A program made the position numbers and the translations under genes. The notes under the pieces were generated by a model. The model ran no database searches, was not told where the DNA came from, and saw only the letters and a list, made by a program, of their open reading frames with translations. This document shows positions 1 to 54,599 of a DNA stretch of 64,000 nt, piece by piece. This DNA comes from Piscicola geometra (Eukaryota > Annelida > Clitellata > Hirudinida > Piscicolidae). The DNA lies in the NCBI GenBank assembly GCA_943735955.1, contig OX030957.1:3181595-3245594 (forward strand), read 5' to 3'. Positions within the stretch are counted from its first letter, which is position 1; each line of letters opens with the position of its first letter.

Positions 1-2768
1 TTTGGGTATTTAGCAACACACAGATACATACACACAAACACATACACACACACATAAACACACATGAACACACATAAACACACATAAACACGCACACACA
101 CACACACACCTACGTTGAGATGGAAGGATTTCATTACACTTTTACAAGTAAAACATGTGTGTTCATACATATGCACGAATAGAAACACCTACAAACACAT
201 ACACACACCTACAAACACATACACACACCCACACTTTAAAACACATGCACGTCACGCTCGATCACTGCATCCTTCTTTGATGTTTCCATAGCCGATCAAA
301 TCTCAGTTTATATAAAATGTCTCTCGTTGTATTATTATTAGTTTAATTTTAATAATCTATTAGTAAATAAGTTTTAAAGATGTTAAATCAATATCTATCA
401 ATAAATCACTTGTCACTATTAAACCTGAAAGGTGTTTATTCTTGTGATTACGAGCAGTGAGTACATTTATTCAGGTTGTGTTGGTAGTGTGTTGGTTGTG
501 TGTTGGTAGTGTGTTGGTTGTGTGTTGGTTGTGTGTGTGTAAATCATGCTTGTTTGTGCTCTATTTTGAAGTTGAGGAACCAGCACAAACGAGAGGCTGT
601 TGAGCGATCGAGATGATGCTGATGATGATGATGATAATGCTGATGATGATAATGATAATGATGATGATGAGAATGCTGATGATGATGATAAGGATCAAAA
701 CTGATGAAAGTATATAATGAAATAATCGTTTTCACCAGCTGATGTAGATGTAAAATATTTTCACAAAGTTGCTATTTATATTTGTTAAGACGGCGATTCG
801 CAGATAAAAGCAAGATTTGGGGGTGATGACGTTGATCCGAAACTTCAGCACTTTGCAAATTTATGCGGTAGATAAGACAGACGATAAGACCAGTCAGAGC
901 TTTTTGTCTGATTCTGGTGCGGGCAAAGAAGGGAAGCTTGCTTGATGCTAAATAGCCATATCGAAGTTCCCCTCACCAACGTATTGCTAACAACATCAAC
1001 GTCACAACATCGATGCATCATTCACGCACACACGCACACACGCACACTAGACATAAGTACACACATATGCACGTGCACACACTAGACATAACAAGAAGAT
1101 GCATCACAATGCACACGTCCCTAAATACATAAGAGCGCATGCAACAAGACACTAGAGACAAAAGACTAAAAACAACCAGTTCTTTTCCAGATAACCAACG
1201 TAAGCGTGGTGATTAAGGTTAAAAAGGTTGAAACTTCCTGATTGGCAGCCTTCAATGCAGCCTCTCACTTAGCGTAAGCATTTCAAAGAGCGGCAAAAAG
1301 GGGAGTGAAGTGAGGTGTTGATGTTGCCGTGATGAGCCTGAGGGTGTTTGAAAGGCTCTGCAAGACAAAACATTGCTTGATTGATAATGAAATGTTTACA
1401 CTGGCCTTAAAACCTTCTGGAGCTTCCATTGTTTCAGAGCATCCCTTAAAATCTTTATTCTCGGGTTGAAGATGCTTCCACGTGTGTTAAAGTCATCCAC
1501 GAGACTTTCGTTTAAATTTACTTTTAGTCTTTTTCTTGTTGACATCATCCCCTTCATTACGCCCATCCTTCTTTTCATCACCTTTAACACTACCATCAAA
1601 ACCAAACAAAAGCATCTTCATCCTCACCATCCTCTCGCCACAAATCGATCAGGTTTTGTTATCAGCATCCATGCAAAAGACACGCGTGTTGTGATGTAGC
1701 AGGCGATGGAAAGGAATGGAAAGGTTAGGCATCAATCCTTGAGGCACGCCACATGGCAAGGAGTTGTGGGAAAGTTCCAGAACATTTGTTCAGCGCTTCG
1801 CTGCAAAGATTCTTTTTTTACGCTGCTTTTCAAGATGCATGAAGGATTGATGAAGTAGATTAATGGGTGAAATGATTGCAATGGCGAAGAAATGTCAATA
1901 AATCTCGAGAATGTTATCATGGAACTTTTTGTGCCTATCGAGCTTTTAATTGAGCATATTCAGTCTCGTTCGCAGCGATAAGATGTCACAAATGTCGAGA
2001 GTTGGATTTATCGATGTCATCTAATTGATCCCGACGTTCATCGTTGTTTATTGTCATTCCTGGCATCTTTGGAAAACTTTTACATGGGAGCACAGCTACT
2101 GTATGATAAGAACCAGCAGCTTACTCGAATCAACTGAAACATTACTCTCTTCAATTGGGCCCGTGTGAATAAATTACGAGAAAATTGATTCTCAAAGTTC
2201 TTCTTTAATTCCCTCATTAAACCTCTCATTCATTCATAAATTTGTTTATTAATTCACCGGCCATGCATTCATTCATCTCGAGGTTTATTTATGAAGGCGG
2301 CAGACGACAAGTGCGACCTGGGAACTACCCTGCATGCCTCCCTCCTCCATACATCACAGGCATTCACGTCGCCTCTTAAATAAGCCGTCCATCACACACA
2401 AGCGAGAAAGTCTTCAGAAACAGACATTTTTATTGCGATTTATCAACAATTTACGATTAAATTATTATTTCAGAGTAATCAGAAGGGCCTCTGCTCATGT
2501 ATTGCTGCTTTCAAAATTCATAAATTTATATATTTTAAAATCGTTCATTAAAAAAAATTATGTTCTATTTTTGGACTTTACAGATCACAAATCTGGCCTC
2601 AGATCGATGGTAGCGCGTATTTGAGACGATACCCCTTTACAATGGCACCGTAAATAATAACTGCGGCTGCAAGAGTCTTTCAACTTTGTAATCTAATGCT
2701 AATGCTGCCCTACACAGCCATTGCTGCTGATAATGCTATCTCCACGTTACTATTATTATTATTATTAT

Positions 2769-2866
<98 letters not shown>

Positions 2867-2892
2867 AAAATACAACGAATACAACTAATACA

Positions 2893-2989
<97 letters not shown>

Positions 2990-3009
2990 GAACTACAACT
3001 ACAACTACA

Positions 3010-3079
<70 letters not shown>

Positions 3080-3086
3080 ATACTAA

Positions 3087-3179
<93 letters not shown>

Positions 3180-4628
3180 ACAAAAAATTAATGGAAGGAA
3201 AGGACTATGATGCCTATAAACACCTCAGAAGGAGCTGGCCGCTCTATCTCATTGAAACCTGAGCAGTGCATCGAGAAACTTGCAGGATGTGTCGATCGTT
3301 TCATGATCGAATCCCTTCATCAAAAAGGTTGCATCAAAGATCTAAAAAGCTTAAATCGGCGCCATACCACAAAACATTTAATTGAGTAACAAATAACAAG
3401 TTTAAAAAACCCTTGAAAAACACTAAAATCTCTCCAAAAAACTGGGATAAGTTGAAGGGCGCACTTAAAGATGCATAAAGCTGATAGGGGCGGTAGGAGA
3501 AGCAAGATAGTACCTTAATGAGCCGTTAAATAATAAGCCGTCGTAAAAAGTACATCTTAACAGGAAAATGGTTGTTTAGTGGCGTTCTGTAATCGTAGTC
3601 GTGGCTGCTGGCACTGATTCATCTCTTGAAGAGCACTCAACTGTGTTTCTTATGGCGCTAGTGCTAGGGCTTCAGTGGCAAAACATATGGTGCGTATGAG
3701 TTTTGTGTGTGTGAATATTTTGCAGGTAGTTTATCATGATGAGTAGTTTTTTTCTTACTCCTATATTTTATTATTATTAAACATTATTATTATTATTACG
3801 AATAGTTCAGCACACATGAAGGATACACTAGGCAGGTGCGACTAACAGGCACACATCTTATCTAGATCGTTCTGCTGCTAAGTCACTTTCAAGTTCAATT
3901 ATTACTCTGGCTCACTTTTAGTCAGACGCCTCAACAAATCTATTCTGTCTTTGAGTTGCAGGTGCTACATTCTAAAACTGTCTCTTTAAGCAACTCCCAT
4001 TTTGATTTCATCTTTTAATCCCTCTAAGAACACATTTGTCATTAAACTTCCTCTCTCAAAATCATTTTTCAATTTTTGATCCTAAATCTACTTTTTCCGC
4101 TGAAACCTAATACTACTTTTATCCACAGCGGAAATGTAGATGAGAACTGGTTGCATCAACATCAGCACCAGGTGTATTTGAATTGTTTCTGACAAAACAA
4201 AAAACATCGAGAGAAGCAGAAAAATGAGCCGATCTATCAAATACTGCATCTGCATTGTCCAAACAAGCTTCGACGTGTTCATCTTTCAGAGAAACTTTCA
4301 TCCAAGCGATGCTTCTTACAGTTTTCTGATTTTACTCAAGAATTTTTAAAGTTTTTAACGTTGTGGGATGAATAAAAAATTCCTTTTTGATCTAGTTTTG
4401 ACTTTAAACTATGCATTTCAACCAGCACAAACATATACACACACATACAAATTAACGTACGCAATGTTCAAAAGCACCACAGCATCATGCATAACCGTGA
4501 CCTTTGACCCTACTTTGACCTCTTTCATGCTACACAGGCAAACTCTGAATCAACCTCTCGATTCTCTGACTGCATGCATCTTTCATAATTCAATTATCCA
4601 ATTAGAACTTAATTACTTAATTACTCAC
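1..4628. other. Left flank, repeat-rich, no convincing gene
   Basis: I see no supported coding exon here. The stretch holds imperfect CACA tracts (1-236), GTGTGTTGGTT-type repeats (about 473-541), a GATGAT tract (611-700) and the large ACT trinucleotide array (2746-3180). It is probably intron or downstream sequence of the minus-strand collagen-like gene whose second exon ends at 4629. A minus-strand stretch at 1396-1605 looks weakly coding in two competing frames and was not accepted. Confidence 0.5.
2746..3180. repeat. ACT/TAC trinucleotide array, about 430 bp
   Basis: Nearly uninterrupted ACT repeats with a few AAT, ACA and ACC variants. All frames stay open on both strands, giving spurious poly-Leu, poly-Ser and poly-Val reading frames. 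None has a homologue-like segment outside the repeat. Confidence 0.95.
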
Positions 4629-5761
4629 CTGGGGGTCCTTGAGGTCCTGGCGGACACTGGCAGGCCTGTCTCCTGCTCCGAACCAGGGAGTCGGGGGCCT
4701 GGGTTGTTGAGATGGAGGAATGGATAGAAAGAGTGAAGTAAATTCGTTAAAAAGATGGTTTTAAAACGGGTTTAAATGTTAATTATAAAATTATTAAAAA
4801 AATTTAAATGTTAATTATAAAATTATTAAAAAAATTTAAATGTTAATTATAAAATTATTAAAAAAATTTAAATGTTAATTATAAAATTATTAAAAAAATT
4901 TAAATGTTAATTATAAAATTATAAAAAATGTTAATTTAAGTTAATCACTGCGGACATTTTATTGTTGGAGTGCTGCTGTTTTATTAGTTTTTTTCTCTGT
5001 GATGTTTTCGAGGCGGTAAAAGATTGTTTTTAAAGCAATCATGTTTCGAATACTTTCAAATTTGATTTGCAAGCTTTTAAGTTATACTAAATAAAAATAA
5101 CTAAAATAATAAAAATAATATAAAGAAATAATTAATTTACGGAGATGTCAATAATCATAAAAATGAGGAGTAACAGTAGTAAGCATAGTTCCTTATCGAG
5201 TGTAAGGTTGAGCATCCCGTAAAAGCCCCGAGGAGAATAATATTAATAATAATTAATAACAATAAAATAAAAATAATAATAATGGTGATGATGAGGATGC
5301 TGATAGTGATGTATTATTATCATAAATATTATAAAACATGTTTACATTTTTTTAAATATACAAGACATCACAATTAAATAAAATAGTATATTTTTAAATA
5401 TGACTAGTAGTAATAAAGGTATAGAAACCAGTTGAGTTGGTTGTTGTTGTTGTTGGTGGTGGTGGAGTTGTTGGAGCTGTTTTTCAACATTTGTAAGACG
5501 TTTGTTGTTGTTGTTAGTGGTGATGAAGACGGTGATGATGACGATGACGTGGATGGAAAGGTGCAAAATGGTGGTGGAAGAAGGAAGAAGATTCGAGAAT
5601 TTGTTTTTTCTGTTTTTTGTAACTTTTATTGAAGAACTGTTGTTATTTGTGTTGTTGTTTGTGTGTCTGTGTGCATCATTTTGTTTCGTTAGTGCTTTTT
5701 TCTCCTCCGAATTCTCTTCCATTCTTTCTTCCATTTTAGATTTCTCCCAAAACATTCTCAA
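4629..5761 (-). CDS. Type II transmembrane collagen-like protein, first two coding exons (partial)
   Basis: Exon 1 is 5761..5429 (111 codons from ATG, donor gtttct, phase 0). Exon 2 is 4698..4629 (acceptor after a pyrimidine-rich stretch ending aacccag, donor gtgagt, phase 0 in, phase 1 out). The joined protein has a charged, Asn-rich N-terminus and a basic stop-transfer region (about residues 46-54). One hydrophobic helix follows (about 63-82), then a short coiled-coil-like NVEKQLQQL segment. A furin-type RSRR site sits at 118-121, followed by CQCPPGPQGPPG, the start of a Gly-X-Y repeat. This order (cytoplasmic tail, one membrane span, furin site, collagen) matches membrane collagens (types XIII, XXIII, XXV) and colmedins such as gliomedin or UNC-122. 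Later exons, including any olfactomedin domain, were not found and should lie to the left. Family choice is inference; the exon pair with matching phase is seen directly. Confidence 0.6.
4771..4929. repeat. 32-bp AT-rich tandem repeat, 5 copies
   Basis: Unit beginning tttaaatgttaattataaaa recurs at 4771, 4803, 4835, 4867 and 4899, the last copy shortened. It lies in the intron between the two collagen-like exons. Confidence 0.95.
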
Positions 5762-8700
5762 CTCAGAAGTTTTATCAGCAGCGTCGAATTACACTTCACT
5801 TATCAAGGAAGTACCGAACCATTACGTCCGCAAATAACTTTTTTCAAACTTTTTTTTTGGCACGTCAATTCACCCAAAAAAGTAATTAAACTGTCAAAAA
5901 CCAGACGATCTCAGCTTTACTCCTCAATAGAACTTCTACTCGAACTTGAAATGTCTGCCTGCACGGCCTAAGCTACAGCAGCCAATTCAAGTGGGCCTTC
6001 AGCGCAGGTGAATTGGGCAGGATTTATCCTCCAAAAGTAAATATTTACCTTCCAGGACTCCAAATCGTAAGCAAGCTCTAGTGGATTGGATGGTTCAACG
6101 ACGTATGAGCAAACGAGATCGTCTCAAAAACTTTAAATTAAAAAATTATTTGTAATTATTTTTATATAAAAAAATTTTGCAACTTTAAAACTTATTTATC
6201 AATTTTATTATCTGCAAAACTTGAGAATACAAATTATTTTGAATTTATTTTTCAAGAATTACGATACTTTCCAAAAGTTCGACGTTTTCACTGCCTTCTA
6301 TTGCGAGTTGAGTTTCAGACGTTGCAAGAGTGAGATCAGACTACGCTACAGAAACTCTGCCACTTTCGCATCTCCATCTATTTATATGAAAACAGTTATG
6401 TGTTTTGTGAGTGTGCGTGAGGAATCGATAAGCGCGTGTGCATAGACATATAAAACAACATATGCATAAATAAAAATATACAAGTTTAATATGAATATAT
6501 ACATTTTATACATACATAAATTACATACATTAAAAGACTTATCCTAGTTTTGTTCTGTTAGTTTAACTAGTAGTTACGTGGAAGTAAGCAAGGATAACAA
6601 AGGGTAACTGACGATGGCGGCCTGTTTAGCGCTTCATAAATCACCATGACAACACCTTTGAGGCATCATCCATAAACAAGCTTGGATGGTGTGGATGGTG
6701 GATGGTGGAGGAGAGGATGGATGGATAGATGGTGGAAGAACGAAGTGAGTGGATGGATCGTGGAAGAGAAAGGAAAGGTTGTGAAGAGGTTGGTTGATGA
6801 TGCAAACATTGATAGATGGGATGGAGATGATGATGATGGATGGGATGAAGGTGATGATGATGATGCAAACATTGATAGATGGGATGGAGATGATGATGAA
6901 GGTTGTCTAGATAATGGCATGGGCAGGATGATGGAGGGTGTGTGGAGAGTTTATGAATGGACGCCGTCTATCGTCTGTAAATCCATCCACTTGGTGCACA
7001 TGTTTACAAACATTTAATTTTAATACAATTATTTTCGGTATTCCATTTATGTAAATGTTATACATTCTTGTTTGAGTAAATCAACATTTGTTTTCAAACA
7101 CGAAACACACTAACGCACACACACACATACACTTACACAAACACACACACACACACACAGATCATCTTGCTAAAGTGAAACGTGAATGATGTATGAGTGG
7201 ACGGGCAAGATGGATGGAGAAACACATGAATGAGTGAACGCATGTTAAACTTTACTCAGGTCTTGATTATTCTTCACTTCCTTGTGCTTATCAAACTTTT
7301 TCTTTTAATTTCCCATTATTTTGCCATTTCGAAATCACCTTATCAGCTCCATGAAGCTAATTTCTTCTGCCATTAATCGATTATTCACATTTCCATTCAT
7401 CCTTTCCCTGTTGCCTTATCATGAGGCTTACCATTCACACACCCACCTTGAACCTTTTGATCACGTGCCTACAATCTTTCCAAGACTCGAACTCGAATAT
7501 TTACTGCTTTATAAAACAAATCGAAGCCTTGTAAAACTTAATCTTTACGATGATGAATTTTCATAATGAACATATTTGAAAATAATATGTATGAATATAT
7601 GCCTCGATATACAAAGCAATTAGAGACGATAAGGTGATCCAGCGGAGTCGATTAAGAGTGATTTAAATATTTGCATAAATGCCATTTTATGATTTTCTTA
7701 CCCTCAGATGTCACGGATTTTTGAATAGTTCTAATTATATAATAAATGTTAAAATATTGAGTTTGCTGTGTAGCTAGAGAAAGACAAACTTGAAGAATTA
7801 GAAAAATTAAGGTTCTCATGATCGTAGTCTTGACTAGACTATTTTTCAGATCTCAAAAAGTTTCGAAATGGGTCAGTCAGTAGAAATTCATGGTACATTT
7901 GAACTACGTATTTTGGAGCAAGTCTGAATGTTTAGATTTTAATTTATCAGTAGACTATTATTATTCTCTTCGAAACTGAAAAAAACTTTTTTAATTGGCA
8001 AAATGAATGGTAAAAAGAGAAAGAAATTAGGTCGATCAATCCAGAATGGAAAGAGTAGTAAAAAGCAGTTGCAACGGCATAGTTTAGCTGATAGTCGAGG
8101 TCGTGCGTGGATGAAATGTTTAGAATATTTTTCAAGTTGAACCTGGTTGAAAAATTATTTTATAAGAAAGATTCAACTGGTGAATCTGAATTATACTTTT
8201 AAATGTGGCATACAATCTTTTTTTTCTTTTTTTCCATATTGTTTCAGAATCCTCTGACGCTTCAATAATTCGTTGAATAAGACAAATTAAAATTATTAAA
8301 AGACATAAATAAAAAAACAAATAAATATGTAAAAAGATAAAATATGTAAAATAGATAAACACTTAGTTTTAGAGCACTAGCAAGACTTAGAGACTTTGAT
8401 TTTTTGTTTTCAAATGCTTTATTTCTAGGATCATTGAAGAAAATATTAAATTCCATGTAAAAAATACTTGATAAAGTTTTTTGTATAAATACTAGAATTA
8501 TACCTTTAAAGTTATGACCATTCCCTTTCGCCATTTTGTAAATGGCGTCTAACCATTTGGTGTCGATCGATATTTCGCGTTTTAATATTGTTATAAATAA
8601 AAATAGTTAACCTTTAAATAACATTGTACTGAATTGATATATCAATAAAAGCAGATATTCACATACTTAATACTTTGTATTTCCCATATATCTATATCCA

Positions 8701-8769
8701 TAGTGTGTCTTGTAGACATTACTACTCTTTCTCGCCTATGTTTACATACTGCGTGACCTATCATACGAA
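5762..8769. other. Spacer between divergent genes
   Basis: About 3 kb between the minus-strand collagen-like gene and the plus-strand mask gene, so it should hold promoters and 5' UTRs of both. No TATA box or 5' UTR exon could be assigned. It contains GGATGG/GATGAT-rich DNA at 6680-6930, with a 42-bp direct duplication near 6796 and 6858, and an AC tract near 7105-7160. The remainder is AT-rich and featureless. Confidence 0.5.
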
Positions 8770-26128
<17,359 letters not shown>

Positions 26129-26636
26129 GTCAGAAGTCACTTGCACCACCATCCATCCTCAACCCTCTCCTCCTACCCTATCGAATGAATTCACATTTAG
26201 TTGTACACACAGCGTGTACAAATGTACACTAGCATTATGAGAAGACGTCAATCGTGCCACTAAAATGTTCGCGGGCATTCTCGAAAATGCAACTTCATTA
26301 ATCACTTTGCCGCTGCCTCGCTAGGAGATACGTCTTAATTTTGATGACGATGATGATGATGATGAGGATGAAACTTACTTTGCTTTAATTCTGGTAGAAT
26401 ATCTCGGCAGTCGGTTGCGTTCTTAACTTTCATGTCGACGTAATTTTCGTGTTTAATTTACATCCAAGTTGACCACATTGATTATAACCACACGTGCGTT
26501 TTCACCCCAATCACACACACACACACGTACATACACATAAACACACACACACTTCAACTCCAGCTTCCTTTTCATCACATACGTCGTTTAAAAGAACTAA
26601 TGAAATGATTAATTCGTCACTTTGCTAAATTAAATG

Positions 26637-26655
26637 AATAAATACGTTTTTTATT
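26637..26655. terminator. Facing polyadenylation signals of convergent genes
   Basis: AATAAA on the plus strand at 26637-26642 would serve ANKHD1 (stop at 26128). TTTATT at 26650-26655, which is AATAAA on the minus strand, would serve the small minus-strand gene whose stop codon is at 26675. The hexamers are 7 bases apart, so the two 3' ends must overlap or abut. Confidence 0.55.
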
Positions 26656-26674
26656 CTCTTTGTGATCACCCGCG

Positions 26675-27335
26675 TTACTTCTTTCCACCATAGAAGCTAT
26701 TGTAAGTACACTTTTGCCTGTATTGTCGGTTGCTTATTTCACTAAAATTAGATTCGCTAGCTTGTGAACTTTCTTGAAGCATTGTTTTTTTCGGCTTTCC
26801 GAACAAACGCATCATCGTCATCATCACCTGTATGCTAAGGAAAACTTCTAATTGAAACATTTTGTTGACTTGAGGGTGTCGACTGACGAGTAGAGTGTGA
26901 TGTTGATGCTCTGGAGTGAGTGAGTGAGTGTTTGTTGCATGCACACACAAACACTCACACATGTGTAACACATAAACAAACATGTTTAACACACACACAC
27001 ACGTCAGTTACATCAATGCGCTGCAATCGCTGTGTGATAGCTTTTTCTGGTGTCATTATGTACCTATCAAGAAACCTACAGTAATCTTGTAAATCATTCA
27101 GCCGATCAGAAATAAATAACTCATCTTTGGCGAAGACGCTCTTGCGTGCCGAGTCTGCTTCGTCTTGGAATCAATACGAGAGGAAACTTTATTAAAATGT
27201 AATAATAATAATGATTAAACTTTAGGGTGTATAACCACCGCAGGTTTTTTGACCTCATTCAGCTTACCTAAGTTATATGCATGCCTACAATCAACCAGTG
27301 TTTCAAAAGTGGTTCGAGACTTTCATCTTTCAAAG
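26675..27335 (-). CDS. Unrecognised minus-strand gene, 3' exons
   Basis: Last exon 26827..26675 (acceptor tagcatacag, stop TAA) encodes 50 residues ending NSFYGGKK. Penultimate exon 27163..27012 (acceptor attccaag, donor gtaact) encodes about 50 residues including SVFAKDELFISDRLNDLQDY and FLDRYIMTPEKAITQRLQ; phase 0 matches between the two. A further candidate, 27335..27296 (LKDESLEPLLKH, acceptor ttcttccag), does not join in phase to the acceptor chosen for the next exon. Either an exon is missing or another acceptor is used. The intron 26828-27011 starts GT-rich and has AC-rich stretches, as in the neighbouring genes. I do not recognise the family; the charged, helical look suggests a small coiled-coil protein. 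The start codon was not found. Confidence 0.5.
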
Positions 27336-28122
27336 CTGGAAGAATGAATTACTGGTGAAGCAAAGATGTCACGACCAATCGTTCAGGTATCATGCATCAC
27401 TGGGTTACTTGAGTTCACGCCTCCATGGGATGAATAGAGGTTAGTGCTTTGTTTCAATCTAATTCAGTACTCGAGTCGTGAGTTTTGCACCCGTTGCCAT
27501 TCCTAATTTGTATTAATTTTTAATGTTTTCTTCAATAGAAAACTTAGTCAAAGATAAATATTTCGATCCACAGGCAATATTACTATTCGTATTTAGTAAG
27601 ACATATTTTGGTACCTGGTTTAAAATAAAAAAAACTTAAATATGATTTAGATCTATAAATTAACTAAAAATAATAAAGATTAAATAATTACACAAAATTC
27701 AAATATATATTTAATCGTATAAATATATATATGTAATTAAATTGAAAAAAACTATTGGAATTGACGTCCTATATAATGGCACATTTCTACAGCTTTGTTG
27801 ACTTTTTATGTCCGTATTCTCGTCTTTTTAAAGTTGCTTGTAAATCAATTTAGAATATATTTTAATATACGTTTACATATAGTTTTCATTATTTCACATT
27901 ATTGTTATACACATTTTAAAGAATTGTTGGCAGCACAATTAAAAAAAATGTATTGGGCGCTTGTTATGAAGGATACAAATGTTCTTTAAGATTTCACATG
28001 GTATTATTGAGTTGTATATAAACAAAAATACAGAAATTGAAAGGTATTTATATTTGAATAAAAATAGAATAATTTAATTTTAAATATAATTTTTTATATT
28101 TATTATATATGATACTCTCTAG
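27336..28122. other. AT-rich spacer upstream of the myosin gene
   Basis: Very AT-rich, no supported gene. It should contain the promoter or 5' UTR of the myosin and possibly 5' exons of the unrecognised minus-strand gene. The myosin ATG at 28123 is directly preceded by ctctctag, which could be an acceptor for a noncoding first exon. Confidence 0.4.
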
Positions 28123-52415
<24,293 letters not shown>

Positions 52416-52844
52416 ACAACCTCCGCCATGTCAAACCTCAAATTCAACTCAAATATATTTCTCTCGCAATTTATTAAATGATATTTTTGAATGGGATCAA
52501 TTCACCGTGCCCACGAATCACCCACTTCCAACTCCCCCATCACCGCACTAGCCTCAATCTATCGACCCATTCATTATTGCCATTTGCTTTTTCTCTTCAA
52601 ACCGAAACTCTTCCAATTTCATTGATTTGTATTATTTTTTCTTGTTTTATTGAAATTTTTTCATTATTAATATTTTTTAATTTTGTTTTTCTACAATTTT
52701 GTTTTTATGAATAATATTTATTATTATTATTATTGTTTTTTATTGTTTTCCTATTCCTAAATCTTCAGTGATCACAGTCGCCCTCCCACCATTCGTAAAA
52801 CATTTTATACTTCACATTCGTACTTCAATAGTATTTCCACAATA

Positions 52845-53265
52845 ATAATAATTATTATTATTAATTATTATTATTAATTCATTAATAATAATTATTAATT
52901 CATTAATAATAATTATTAATTCATTAATAATAATTATTAATTCATTAATAATAATTATTAATTCATTAATAATAATTATTAATTCATTAATAATAATTAT
53001 TAATTCATTAATAATAATTATTAATTCATTAATAATAATTATTAATTCATTAATAATAATTATTAATTCATTTATTCATTAATAATAATTATTAATTCAT
53101 GTATTCATTAATAATAATTGTTAATTAATTTATTCATTAATAATAAGGATTAATTCATGTACTCATTAATAATAATTGTTAATTCATGTATTCATTAATA
53201 ATAATTGTTTATTCATTAATAATAATTGTTTATCCATTTATTCATTAATAATGATTATTTTTATT
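52845..53265. repeat. 21-bp AT-rich minisatellite, about 18 copies
   Basis: Unit attaataataattattaatt plus c; later copies diverge with insertions of atgtattc or atttattc. The unit is almost self-complementary (attaataat / attattaat), so it can form cruciforms. Confidence 0.95.
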
Positions 53266-54599
53266 ATGAAAAAAAATAAATTTATATGAATACTTTATTT
53301 TGATGAAGATGATATTCATAATATTTTGCAATGAAGCTTGTTATAAGGTTGGTCGTTATCATAAGGTAAAGTCATTTTATGGTCTTTTCGAGGTATCTTA
53401 ATGGAAGAATCATTGTAAATGTGATATTACGTGAAGCAAACCTCGTCTTCGTCATTTATAGAGCTTTAAGCCGTGTACTGTAATCAGAACCACCCTCTGT
53501 AGCTTCAAAGTTGCCCACACACGTTGATCAAGTCATTCATGCATGCATTCGTTCATAAATCAATGCATACATGCATCCATTCATCGGTCAAATCATCCAT
53601 TCACTTTGCATTCATTCGCATGCATGCATGCATTCATTCATCACACTGCCTTTCTAGACACATCTCCAAAACCCGTTCTCAGGCTACAATACAAAGTATG
53701 TACATTCTACCATTATAATCTCCTAGAGGAAAAGGGAGTAAAAATCAGTAAAATTATTGATTGAAATTTCAATTATTTGAAGATATTACTTTTAATTAAA
53801 TTATTCGAATAATTCAATTTTAATTAAATCAAGCTTAATCATCGTTTTAAAGCTTCATGCTACCAGCCTTACATTTATAAATTCCGTCCCTCTAAAGACA
53901 TTAAGAACATAAAATACAAAGAGACGCTTTTTTGACATTCTCGCATTTATGTTCAAATCGTGATTCAGAGTCGCTGCTTTTTTCCATTTATCGTCTCTAT
54001 ATATTCGTGCAAGTAATTGTTGTGCCGCAGTGGTTGTCTGACAGTCTTTAAGGATTCTGGAGGGCGAGTTCAAAGTAAACCATCCATACACGCCATCCTT
54101 GTCCCTTGTCGACCATCTATAAATTATTACCGAAGCTTTCTGTGGGTAATGAAGAAATTATTTTTGATGAAAACTTTTTATTTTGATTTTTTATTGGTAA
54201 AATTTTTTCCATGATTGTTTCCACGCAGCCATCTCACCACATTTGCACGCTTTCCACACCATCGAGAAGAATTAATTAAAGTTGAATTTCAGCTTCGATA
54301 CAAATATATGCAAATAAAGGTATGTCGATGGTATGATTGCATACAGTGGCGTCGTCATTATTGTTTCAGTCCACTCGTGTGTTGAAACTCTCGAATTCTA
54401 CAGACATTTTAAAAGCCTTTGAAACTAAAATATACATACATTTCTAGAGCAAAATCAACTTTGTATGAAACCAAATAATTGAAATAAATGAATACCAAAA
54501 CGAGTGTATGTTATTCGAAATTAAAGGTTAAATCTTGTTACTTTAAAGTGAAACAGAAGCCGCCTTGTGACTCTGTCTAATTCAATGATAACTTTTCCA

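Noticed and set aside
1396..1605. Minus-strand coding-like stretch (SLVDDFNTRGSIFNPRIK) with a second protein-like frame
   Set aside because: Two overlapping frames look equally plausible, neither links in phase to the collagen-like exons, and no family is recognisable.
2696..3262. Long poly-Leu, poly-Ser and poly-Val reading frames on both strands
   Set aside because: They are translations of the ACT trinucleotide array; all frames stay open because the unit has no stop.
4119..4301. Minus-strand stretch with a good acceptor (ttttttgttttgtcag) as the next collagen-like exon
   Set aside because: In the required phase it gives no Gly-X-Y sequence; in another phase it stops after about 22 residues.
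53855..54091. 78-codon minus-strand frame in the convergent spacer
   Set aside because: No domain, no splice context and no low-complexity explanation; a frame of this length is expected by chance in this much DNA.
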